Source of the DNA: Pseudomonadota bacterium | GTDB lineage: Bacteria; Pseudomonadota; Alphaproteobacteria; Rhizobiales; Beijerinckiaceae | Assembly: GCA_023386115.1 (NCBI GenBank) | Contig: JAEWKL010000888.1 | Span: forward strand, 1-12,650 | DNA: 12,650 bases | Direction: 5' to 3' | In this document: positions 1-5,846 of the stretch, in pieces | How positions within the stretch are numbered: the stretch's first letter is position 1 | Layout of the letters: each line of letters opens with the position of its first letter | Program-made: the position numbers and the translations under genes | The notes under the pieces: model-generated | What the model saw: only the letters and a program-made list of their open reading frames with translations | What the model was told of the DNA's origin: nothing | Databases searched by the model: none

Positions 1-1325
1 GGCCGCAGGTCCTCGAGGCTGCGGTTGCGGGTCTCGATGCCGAACAGGCCGACGCAGAGGGCCTGCACGAGCAGGGCGCCCACCAGCATGACCAGCACGG
101 GCACGATCCCGCCGGACGCGTAGAGCCAGACCACCCCTTGCGGGATGAAGATGCCGGCGATCCGCCCCGCCGTGCTCGCCACGCCGGTGCCGCGCAGGCG
201 GTACTCGGTCGGGAAGAGCTCCGGGATGTAGGCCGCGATGCCGAGGGCCACCATGAGGTAGATGCAGGTGAACAGCCCGAAGCCGACCGCCGTCGCGATC
301 TCGATCGACGGCGCCAGGGTATAGGCGACGCCGAGGAGCGCCGCGACGAGCGACGTGACCGTGAGGCCGTTGCGCCGGCCGAGGCGCTCGGCGATCACCG
401 CGCCGAGGCAGGCGCCGACCGGGCCGCCGAGGGACATGAAGGTCGTGTAGCCGAGCGACGAGCCGACGCTGAGCCCCTGCTTGACCAGGAAGGTCGGCAC
501 CCAGGCGACGAAGCCGTAGATCGACACGTTGATCATCACGTTGATGACCGTCGCGAGCAACGTGCGGCGGATCACGGAGGAGCCGAACAGGACCTTGAGG
601 CCGGGATCAGGGTGGGTCGCGACGGGGTCGCGGCGCGGCGCCGGCAGCCTTCCGCCATACGTCGCCTCGATCTCCGTCAGGACCCGGTCGGCATCGTCGG
701 TCCGGCCGACGGATTCGAGCCAGCGCGGGCTCTCCGGCATGCTCTTGCGGGCGTACCAGACGGCGAGCGCCCCGACGCCCGCGATCGCGAACATCGTGCG
801 CCAGCCGAAGGTCGGGATCACCAGGTAGCCGACCAGTGTCGCGGCAAAGAGCGCCGTGTTGGTGATGATCGACAGGTAGGCCGCCCAGCGGCCGCGCTGC
901 GCCGGCGGGATGAACTCGCCGATCGTCGCGTAGCCGATCACGATCTCGGCCCCCAAGCCCACGCCCATGAAGAAGCGCAAGACGATCAGGCTCGCCATGT
1001 CGGGGGCGAGCACGGCGGCCAGCGAGGCGAGCCCGAAGATCATCAGGTTCGCCTGGTAGGTGAACCGGCGCCCGAACCGGTCGCCGAGGATCCCGGCGGA
1101 GAAGCTGCCGATCACCATCCCGATGAAGGTCGCCGAGAGGAAGGCGGCGTTGAGCCGGAGGTCCGACCAGCCCTCCTTGACCAGGGCGCCGAGGATGCCG
1201 CCCGCCAGGTAGATGTCGAAGCTGTCGAAGAACATCCCCGCGCCGATCAACCACAGGATGCGGCGGTGGAAGCCGGAGATCGGCAGGCGGTCGAGGCGCG
1301 CCCCGGCCGAGTATGGTGGTGCCAT
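1..1325 (-). CDS. MFS transporter, probable metabolite:H+ symporter (3' end outside window)
   Basis: Inner-membrane secondary transporter of the major facilitator superfamily, probably importing an organic acid or related metabolite. The 441 codons present start at ATG 1323-1325 with AAGGAA upstream. The C-terminus lies beyond the left edge. Visible marks are an acidic first helix (FFDSFDIY, residues 32-39), the loop 2-3 signature GDRFGRR (81-87), RFFMGVGLGAE in helix 4 (117-127), PESPRWL after helix 6 (197-203) and the second-half repeat AERLGRR. The central hydrophilic loop follows residue 203. This pattern fits the sugar-porter/metabolite:H+ symporter branch. It is the last visible gene of a minus-strand set with the HMG-CoA-lyase-like and CoA-transferase genes, 83 bases after the former, so it probably carries the same pathway's substrate. 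Family is secure; substrate is unknown. Confidence 0.88.
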   Translation of the reverse strand, partial: MAPPYSAGARLDRLPISGFHRRILWLIGAGMFFDSFDIYLAGGILGALVKEGWSDLRLNAAFLSATFIGMVIGSFSAGILGDRFGRRFTYQANLMIFGLASLAAVLAPDMASLIVLRFFMGVGLGAEIVIGYATIGEFIPPAQRGRWAAYLSIITNTALFAATLVGYLVIPTFGWRTMFAIAGVGALAVWYARKSMPESPRWLESVGRTDDADRVLTEIEATYGGRLPAPRRDPVATHPDPGLKVLFGSSVIRRTLLATVINVMINVSIYGFVAWVPTFLVKQGLSVGSSLGYTTFMSLGGPVGACLGAVIAERLGRRNGLTVTSLVAALLGVAYTLAPSIEIATAVGFGLFTCIYLMVALGIAAYIPELFPTEYRLRGTGVASTAGRIAGIFIPQGVVWLYASGGIVPVLVMLVGALLVQALCVGLFGIETRNRSLEDLR

Positions 1326-1408
1326 GGTCAAGGTTCCTTCCCTCTCCCGGCCGCTCTCATGCCGGCGGCGTCGGGCGGCGCCCGTCAGGCGGGCATCGTG
1401 TGTGGTTC

Positions 1409-2329
1409 TCAGGCCGCCAGCACCGCGGGCCAGGGCGTGACGTGGGCGCCGTGGGCCGGCAGGCGCCGCCCCATCTCGCCCTCGAGCCACAGGGTCGCGT
1501 CGCGCAACGACGCGAGCGAGATCCCGGTCGCGACGCGATCCCGCTCCAGCATCGAGGCGAGGTCTTCCGTCGCGATGTTGCCGGTGGCGCCCGGCGCGAA
1601 CGGGCAGCCGCCCAAGCCCCCCAGGCTCGCATCCAGCACGGTGACGCCGGAGCGGAGCGCCGCATCGGCATTGGCGTAGCCGGTGTTGCGGGTGTTGTGG
1701 AAATGCGCCCGCATCGGCAGGCCGGGCACGGCCTCGGCGAGGGCCGCGAAGCGCTCCTCGACCGCCCGCGGCGTCGCAACGCCGATCGTGTCGGCCAGCG
1801 AGATCTCGTCGGCGCCGCTCTCGGCCAGGGCCCGGGCGATCGCGATCACGCGGTCGAGCGGCACCTCGCCCTCGAACGGGCAGCCGAAGGCGACCGCGAT
1901 CGTGACCGACCGGAACAGGCCGGCATCGTCCGCGCGCTTCGCGATCGCGGCCCAGGTCTCGACCAACCCGCGCGCGGTCGTGCCCTGGTTGCGCGCCGCC
2001 ATCGTGTCCGTCGCGACCGCCACGAAGCTGATCTCGCGCAAGCCCGCCGCGAGCGCACGCTCGAAGCCGCGCGCGTTGAGGACGAGGCCGGAGACGCTGA
2101 CCCCCGGCAGGCCGACGACGCGCGCCAGCACCGCCTCGGCATCGGCCATCTGCGGCACGCGCTTCGGGTTGACGAAGCTCGCGGCCTCGATCCGCCGCAG
2201 GCCCGCGCCGGCGAGCCGCCGGATCATCTCGACCTTGGCGTCGGTCGAGAGGTGGCGGCTGTCGTTCTGCAAGCCGTCGCGGGGGCCGACCTCGACGATG
2301 TCGATGGAAGTCGGGCGCTGTGCGGTCAT
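1409..2329 (-). CDS. HMG-CoA lyase-like enzyme (3-hydroxyacyl-CoA C-C lyase)
   Basis: A 306-residue TIM-barrel lyase of the HMG-CoA lyase family (DRE-TIM metallolyases), which cleave a 3-hydroxyacyl-CoA into acetyl-CoA and a keto acid. The start at 2329 is chosen because GGGAGGA precedes it at good spacing; the frame stays open upstream without another good ribosome site. Motifs: GPRDGLQN (residues 15-22, with catalytic Arg17 and metal ligand Asp18), SFVNPKRVPQMAD (51-63), SLADTIGVATP (177-187), metal ligands His209 and His211 in HFHNT, and GLGGCPFAPGATGN with catalytic Cys242. The His-x-His segment reads HFHNTRNTGYAN, not the HxHDTYGQALAN of classical HMG-CoA lyases, so the substrate may differ. 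A family member cleaves (R)-citramalyl-CoA in Chloroflexus. The gene lies downstream of a CoA-transferase that could supply its thioester. Family sure, substrate inferred. Confidence 0.9.
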   Translation of the reverse strand: MTAQRPTSIDIVEVGPRDGLQNDSRHLSTDAKVEMIRRLAGAGLRRIEAASFVNPKRVPQMADAEAVLARVVGLPGVSVSGLVLNARGFERALAAGLREISFVAVATDTMAARNQGTTARGLVETWAAIAKRADDAGLFRSVTIAVAFGCPFEGEVPLDRVIAIARALAESGADEISLADTIGVATPRAVEERFAALAEAVPGLPMRAHFHNTRNTGYANADAALRSGVTVLDASLGGLGGCPFAPGATGNIATEDLASMLERDRVATGISLASLRDATLWLEGEMGRRLPAHGAHVTPWPAVLAA

Positions 2330-2356
2330 GTCATTCCTCCCACTCTTCACAATGCC

Positions 2357-2378
2357 CCCTCTCCGGGCCCGGAAAGGG
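2357..2378. repeat. Near-perfect palindrome between CoA-transferase and lyase genes
   Basis: A 22-base palindrome with one mismatched pair lies in the 99-base gap between the CoA-transferase stop and the lyase start. Its centre TCCGGGCCCGGA (2362-2373) is perfect and it is flanked by CCCT and AGGG. In RNA it would form a GC-rich hairpin just upstream of the lyase ribosome site. It could stabilise or attenuate the operon transcript, or be a copy of a dispersed palindromic repeat. There is no T-run, so it is not a classical terminator. Confidence 0.45.
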
Positions 2379-2428
2379 CGGTGACTGACGATGGCCCGTC
2401 CATTCGCGCGCCAGGCCATCCCTTCGGC

Positions 2429-3670
2429 TCACGCCGCCTCCCGCGCCGATCCGCCGATCACCCGCCCCTCGACCAGCTGCGCCAGCTCCGCCTCGCTCAA
2501 GCCCAGGACATCGCGGAACACCTCGGCGTTGTGCTGGCCGAGCTCCGGCCCGGCGGCGACCACCCGGCCCGGATTGGCCGAGAGGCGCGGCGCCACGTTC
2601 TGCATCTTCAAATTGCCGAACAAAGGATGCGCCACGTCGACGATGGTCTTGCGCGCCTTGAAATGCGCGTCCTCCAGCATCTCGGGCGCGCGATAGATGT
2701 CGCCGCGGGGCACGCCAGCCTCGTCGAGGATGCGGCCGAGCTCCTCACGCTCGAATCCGGCCGTCCAGGCGGCGATCAGGTCGTCGAGTTCGGCCTGGCG
2801 CTGGCCGCGCTCGGTATGGGTGGCGTAGCGCGGGTCGGTGGCAAGCTCCGGCCGGCCCATCGCCGTGGCGAGGCGCCGAAACACGCTGTCCTGGTTGGCG
2901 GCGATCAGCACGTAGACGCCGCTCTTCGTCGGGTAGACGTTCGAGGGCGCGATGTTGGGCAGGATCGCGCCGGTGCGCTCACGGATGTAGCCGGTCTTGT
3001 CGTACTCGGTGACAAGGTTCTCCATGACGGCGAGGACCGCCTCGTAGATCGCGCTGTCGACGACCTGGCCGCGGCCGGTGCGGGTGCGGGCGTGCAGCGC
3101 CATCAGCCCGCCGACGCAGGCGAAGGTGGCCGCCAGCGTGTCGCCGATCGAGATGCCGGCGCGCGACGGCGGGTGCGAGGGGTCGCCCGCGACGTAGCGC
3201 ATCCCGCCCATCGCCTCGCCGATCGCGCCGTAGCCGGCCTTCTGCGAGTACGGCCCGGTCTGGCCGTAGCCGGAGACGCGGATCATGATCAGGCGCGGGT
3301 TGATGGCCGACAGCGCGTCGTAGCCGAGGCCCCACTTCTCCATCGTGCCGGGCCGGAAATTCTCGATCAGGATGTCGGAGCGCGCGACGAGCCTCCGGAT
3401 CAGGTCCTGGCCGGCCGCCTCGCGGGCATTGATCTCGATCGACTTCTTGTTGCGGGCGATGACCGGCCACCACAGCGACTGGCCGTGCGGCTTCTCGCGA
3501 CCCCATTCCCGCATCGGGTCGCCGGCGCCCGGCTGCTCGATCTTGATCACCTCGGCGCCGAAATCGGCGAGCAGCTGGCCGCAGAACGGGCCGGCGAGCA
3601 GCTGGCCCATCTCGAGGACGCGCAGGTCCGACAGGGCTGGCGCAGCGGCAGGGTCTATGGTCTGGATCAT
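2429..3670 (-). CDS. Class III (CaiB/BaiF family) CoA-transferase
   Basis: A 413-residue cytosolic CoA-transferase of family III, which moves CoA between carboxylic acids through an enzyme-bound aspartyl anhydride. The start at 3670 has AGAGGAA upstream; an ATG 22 codons further upstream would place the N-terminus across the operator. Family marks are LRVLEMGQLLAGPFCGQLLADFGAEVIKIEQP in the N-terminal Rossmann part (residues 16-47), GDPMREWG (50-57), the NKKSI segment (74-78), DILIENFRPGTMEKWGLG (99-116), SGYGQTGPY (133-141), and the catalytic Asp177 in ISIGDTLAA. Length is typical of the family (about 380-430). It is the first gene of the minus-strand unit and diverges from the GntR gene across 80 bases. 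Likely role: activating the acid that the downstream HMG-CoA-lyase-like enzyme cleaves, for example a citramalate or 3-hydroxy-3-methylglutarate type acid. Family is certain; donor and acceptor are not. Confidence 0.93.
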   Translation of the reverse strand: MIQTIDPAAAPALSDLRVLEMGQLLAGPFCGQLLADFGAEVIKIEQPGAGDPMREWGREKPHGQSLWWPVIARNKKSIEINAREAAGQDLIRRLVARSDILIENFRPGTMEKWGLGYDALSAINPRLIMIRVSGYGQTGPYSQKAGYGAIGEAMGGMRYVAGDPSHPPSRAGISIGDTLAATFACVGGLMALHARTRTGRGQVVDSAIYEAVLAVMENLVTEYDKTGYIRERTGAILPNIAPSNVYPTKSGVYVLIAANQDSVFRRLATAMGRPELATDPRYATHTERGQRQAELDDLIAAWTAGFEREELGRILDEAGVPRGDIYRAPEMLEDAHFKARKTIVDVAHPLFGNLKMQNVAPRLSANPGRVVAAGPELGQHNAEVFRDVLGLSEAELAQLVEGRVIGGSAREAA

Positions 3671-3682
3671 CGGGCGTTCCTC

Positions 3683-3711
3683 TTGTTCGTCAGAGCCTAA
3701 TCGGGCAAATT
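3683..3711 (+). promoter_or_regulatory. Candidate promoter of the GntR gene
   Basis: TTGTTC (3683-3688) and CAAATT (3706-3711) are spaced by 17 bases. Transcription would start near 3718, inside operator O1, leaving a leader of roughly 30 bases before the TTG start. Both boxes are imperfect; position relative to the operator is the main support. Confidence 0.25.
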
Positions 3712-3722
3712 TGTCTGGACAA
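3694..3722 (-). promoter_or_regulatory. Candidate promoter of the CoA-transferase unit
   Basis: On the minus strand TTGTCC (complement of 3717-3722) and TAGGCT (complement of 3694-3699) are separated by 17 bases and lie about 25-50 bases upstream of the CoA-transferase start. The -35 box is part of the operator palindrome, so repressor binding would block it. The -10 box is a weak match (3 of 6). Confidence 0.35.
3711..3722. promoter_or_regulatory. GntR operator candidate O1 (TTGTCTGGACAA)
   Basis: A 12-base inverted repeat with perfect five-base arms TTGTC/GACAA around TG, in the middle of the 80-base gap between the divergent CoA-transferase and GntR genes. Nearly the same sequence recurs at 4631-4642 in front of the lyase gene. 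GT...AC half-sites with this spacing are known for operators of HutC/UTRA-type GntR proteins. It overlaps the candidate promoters in both directions, which would give autoregulation plus control of the catabolic unit. Binding is inferred. Confidence 0.7.
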
Positions 3723-3750
3723 GTGGCCGATCGCAAACTCGGAGGGAATC

Positions 3751-4533
3751 TTGTCCGGCAGGACGGTGGGGGCGCGGGAGCGCGGCCAGGATCGCAGCAC
3801 TGAGGCAGGGCCGCTCAACGAGCGGATCGCGCGGGCGCTCCAGGAGGAGATCCGGACCGGCCTGCACCCGGTGGGCTCGACCCTGCCGACCGAGACGGCC
3901 CTGTGCGCACGCTTCGAGGCGAGCCGCTTCACGATCCGCGAGGCCCTGCGCAAGCTCGTCGAGAAGGGGCTGGTCGAGCGGCGCCAGGGCGCCGGCTCGA
4001 CGGTCATCGCCACGACCGCGCAGCCGGGCTTCGCGCAGGTCTTCGACGACCTCGCTGACATGTTCGAGTACGCGCGCGACACGCATCTCGACGTCTCGGT
4101 CCTCGAGATGATCCAGATCGACACGGAGGTCGCCGGCTTCGTGCAGGCTCCCGCCGGCTCGTCCTGGCTGAAGGCGGAGGGCGTGCGCTGGACGGCGGCG
4201 CGCGACGCCATGATCTGCTTCGTGAGCGTGTACGTGCACGCCCGGTTCGCACCGCTGCTCACCGACCTGCGGGAGGTGGGCGGTGCGGTCTACGGCCTCG
4301 TCGAGGCGCGCTCGGGCGAGCTGATCGCCGAGGCCTTGCAGGAGATCTCGGCCCAGCCGATGCCGCCGGCGGTCGCCCGCGCCCTCAAGCGCCCCCGCGG
4401 CGCCCCGGCGATGCGCTTCGTGCGCCGCTACTACGATGTCAGCGGCGGCATCATGCTGGCCTCGGTGAACTGGCATCCGGGCGAGCAGTGCCGGTACACG
4501 ACGCGGATCCGGCGCGGGGAGTGGCGGGCGTGA
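3751..4533 (+). CDS. GntR-family (HutC/UTRA type) transcriptional regulator
   Basis: A 260-residue DNA-binding regulator, probably a repressor released by a pathway metabolite. The start is TTG at 3751, preceded by GGAGGG at ideal spacing; a GTG at 3766 is the alternative. Residues 22-85 form the GntR winged helix-turn-helix (PLNERIARALQEEI, STLPTETALCARFEASRFT, IREALRKLVEKGLVERRQG, AGSTV). Residues about 95-255 match a UTRA ligand domain, ending with RRYYDVSGG, HPGEQCRYT and RIRRGEW. The gene lies between the divergent CoA-transferase and the isocitrate-lyase-like gene, and matching palindromes precede both of its neighbours' promoters, so local control and autoregulation are likely. Many UTRA regulators respond to small carboxylates, sugars or amino-acid derivatives; the ligand here is unknown. 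The sequence TTGTCCGG at the start codon matches eight bases of the operator, a possible extra half-site. Confidence 0.92.
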   Translation: MSGRTVGARERGQDRSTEAGPLNERIARALQEEIRTGLHPVGSTLPTETALCARFEASRFTIREALRKLVEKGLVERRQGAGSTVIATTAQPGFAQVFDDLADMFEYARDTHLDVSVLEMIQIDTEVAGFVQAPAGSSWLKAEGVRWTAARDAMICFVSVYVHARFAPLLTDLREVGGAVYGLVEARSGELIAEALQEISAQPMPPAVARALKRPRGAPAMRFVRRYYDVSGGIMLASVNWHPGEQCRYTTRIRRGEWRA

Positions 4534-4604
4534 GGACTGTCCCGCCTCGGTCGTGTCCCGCCCGTCGCCCCGGCTCCAGGCTCTGACAATGCCGCGAATC
4601 GCCA

Positions 4605-4632
4605 TTGACAGACCCGAAACGGCGAGTAGCCT
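4605..4632 (+). promoter_or_regulatory. Candidate promoter of the lyase gene (and perhaps the ABC genes)
   Basis: A perfect -35 hexamer TTGACA (4605-4610) is followed after 16 bases by TAGCCT (4627-4632), a weak -10. Transcription would start near 4639, inside the palindrome at 4631-4642, the usual layout for repression by steric block. The predicted leader is about 95 bases long. Confidence 0.55.
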
Positions 4633-4642
4633 GTCCGGACAA
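4631..4642. promoter_or_regulatory. GntR operator candidate O2 (CTGTCCGGACAA)
   Basis: Contains the perfect 10-base palindrome TGTCCGGACA (4632-4641) and matches O1 at 10 of 12 positions. It overlaps the -10 box and expected start point of the promoter in front of the isocitrate-lyase-like gene. The shared consensus with O1 is YTGTCYGGACAA. Confidence 0.7.
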
Positions 4643-4663
4643 CTGCATGCAAGCAGGCACGGT

Positions 4664-4718
4664 CCGCCGCGGCGGCACGGTGCGCCCCCGCGACGGGGCA
4701 GCGGGCGACAAACGCCCG
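4664..4718 (+). other. Structured leader with three consecutive hairpins
   Basis: Between the operator and the lyase ribosome site are a perfect 12-base palindrome CCGCCGCGGCGG (4664-4675), an imperfect stem (TGC-CCCC pairing with GGGGCA, 4681-4700) and a perfect six-base stem CGGGCG/CGCCCG with a five-base ACAAA loop (4702-4718). The last ends four bases before the AGGGAGGAA ribosome site. No known riboswitch class is recognised; high GC makes stems common, so function is uncertain. Confidence 0.35.
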
Positions 4719-4733
4719 GTCAGGGAGGAACGG

Positions 4734-5624
4734 ATGGGTCAGGCCCGGCAGCTGCGCGCGCTCCTCGCGCGTCCGGAGATGATCGTCGCGCCCGGCGCCT
4801 ATGACGGGATCACCGCCACGTTCATCGAGCAGGCGGGCTTCCCGGCCGTCTACATGACCGGCGCCGGTACGGCGGCTTCCCTCGGCTACCCGGATTTCGG
4901 TCTCGTGACGATGAGCGAGATGGCGGCCAATGCCGGCACGCTCGCCCGCGCGGTCGGGATCCCGGTCATCGCCGACGCCGATACCGGCTACGGCAACGAG
5001 CTCAACGTCACCCGCACGGTGCAGGACTACGAGATGCGGGGCGTCGCCGGCCTGCATCTCGAGGACCAGGTGAGCCCGAAGCGCTGCGGTCACCTCGACG
5101 GCAAGGAGATCGTGCCGCGCGACGAGTTCGTGGCCAAGATCCGCGCCGCGGTCGCAGCCCGGCGGAACCCGGACTTCGTCATCATCGCGCGTACCGATTC
5201 CCGCGCCGTCGCCGGCTTCGACGAGGCGGTGGCGCGCGCCAACCTCGCGCTCGCGGCCGGCGCCGACATGGCCTTCGTCGAGGCGACGCAGAGCCTCGAC
5301 GAGATGCGGGACGTGCCGCGCCTCGTGAAGGGGCCGTGCCTGCTCAACGTGGTGCGCGGCGGCAAGACGCCCGACATCGACATGCCGGCGGCCCACGCGA
5401 TGGGCTACCGGCTGGCGATCCTGCCGAGCCTGCTGTTCGGCGCGGCCATGGAGGCGTTCGACGCGGCGCTCGCCACGCTCAAGGAGACCCATGCCCCGCC
5501 GGGCTCGGCCGGCGCGCCGGCGATCCGCGAGCGCTTCCGCCGCCTCGGCGCCGATCGCTGGGAGGACCTGCGGACCCGGTTCCGCGATCCGCAGGACGCG
5601 CCGCGAACCCACGCCGCCGAATAG
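4734..5624 (+). CDS. Isocitrate lyase/PEP mutase-family C-C lyase (2-methylisocitrate or dimethylmalate lyase-like)
   Basis: A 296-residue Mg2+-dependent lyase of the isocitrate lyase/PEP mutase superfamily. Members of this length include 2-methylisocitrate lyase (PrpB), 2,3-dimethylmalate lyase, oxaloacetate decarboxylase and carboxyphosphonoenolpyruvate mutase. The start at 4734 follows AGGGAGGAA; the frame is open further upstream but would cover the operator leader. Motifs: APGAYDGITA (residues 19-28), YMTGAGTAAS (40-49), metal-binding DADTGYGN (81-88), LEDQ (109-112) and SPKRCGHL (114-121), whose Cys118 is the catalytic cysteine of true C-C lyases and argues against a phosphonate mutase. 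ARTDSRA follows further on. No other propionate (prp) genes lie nearby. Next to a CoA-transferase, an HMG-CoA-lyase-like gene and a LeuD-like relic, cleavage of a branched malate giving pyruvate is plausible. Family and lyase chemistry are strong; exact substrate is open. Confidence 0.9.
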   Translation: MGQARQLRALLARPEMIVAPGAYDGITATFIEQAGFPAVYMTGAGTAASLGYPDFGLVTMSEMAANAGTLARAVGIPVIADADTGYGNELNVTRTVQDYEMRGVAGLHLEDQVSPKRCGHLDGKEIVPRDEFVAKIRAAVAARRNPDFVIIARTDSRAVAGFDEAVARANLALAAGADMAFVEATQSLDEMRDVPRLVKGPCLLNVVRGGKTPDIDMPAAHAMGYRLAILPSLLFGAAMEAFDAALATLKETHAPPGSAGAPAIRERFRRLGADRWEDLRTRFRDPQDAPRTHAAE

Positions 5625-5655
5625 GCGGTCACGTCCGAGCCGTCGGGCGAGACCG

Positions 5656-5760
5656 TTGTCCTTCGCCGTCGACCCGCAGCGCCGTCAGGCCCTGCCGCAG
5701 GGGCTGGACGAGATCGGCACCACGCTCACGGGCATCGGAGTCACCGCGCGTTGCAGGCGC
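5656..5760 (+). pseudogene. Relic of LeuD/aconitase-type hydratase small-subunit C-terminus
   Basis: In the frame starting at 5656 the 222-base gap reads FAVDPQRRQALPQGLDEIG then TTLTG (core about 5662-5733). This resembles the conserved C-terminal stretch of 3-isopropylmalate dehydratase small subunits (F-x-[VI]-D-x-x-R-R-x-x-L-x-x-G-L-D-x-I-G-x-T-L). No swivel-domain sequence or proper start lies before it, because the intact lyase gene ends at 5624. Similarity fades after about 5740, although the frame stays open to 5850. I read it as the tail of a deleted hydratase subunit gene. Such subunits work with LeuC-type partners on isopropylmalate, citraconate/citramalate or dimethylmaleate, which fits the neighbouring lyases. 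The match is from memory of the family, not a search. Confidence 0.6.
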
Positions 5761-5846
5761 GCGACGGCGCCGCGAGGGTCCGGATCCGGGCCTCCGGATC
5801 GACGCACACCGACAAGAACCAGGCCGGCGAGACAGGGAGAGAGCCA

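Noticed and set aside
138..1679. A 513-codon plus-strand open frame opposite the MFS gene
   Set aside because: Antisense shadow of the transporter gene, with no recognisable domain.
1313..3700. A 795-codon plus-strand open frame opposite the lyase and CoA-transferase genes
   Set aside because: Antisense shadow of two genes with clear family motifs; the Arg/Asp-rich repetitive composition is typical of GC-rich antisense reading.
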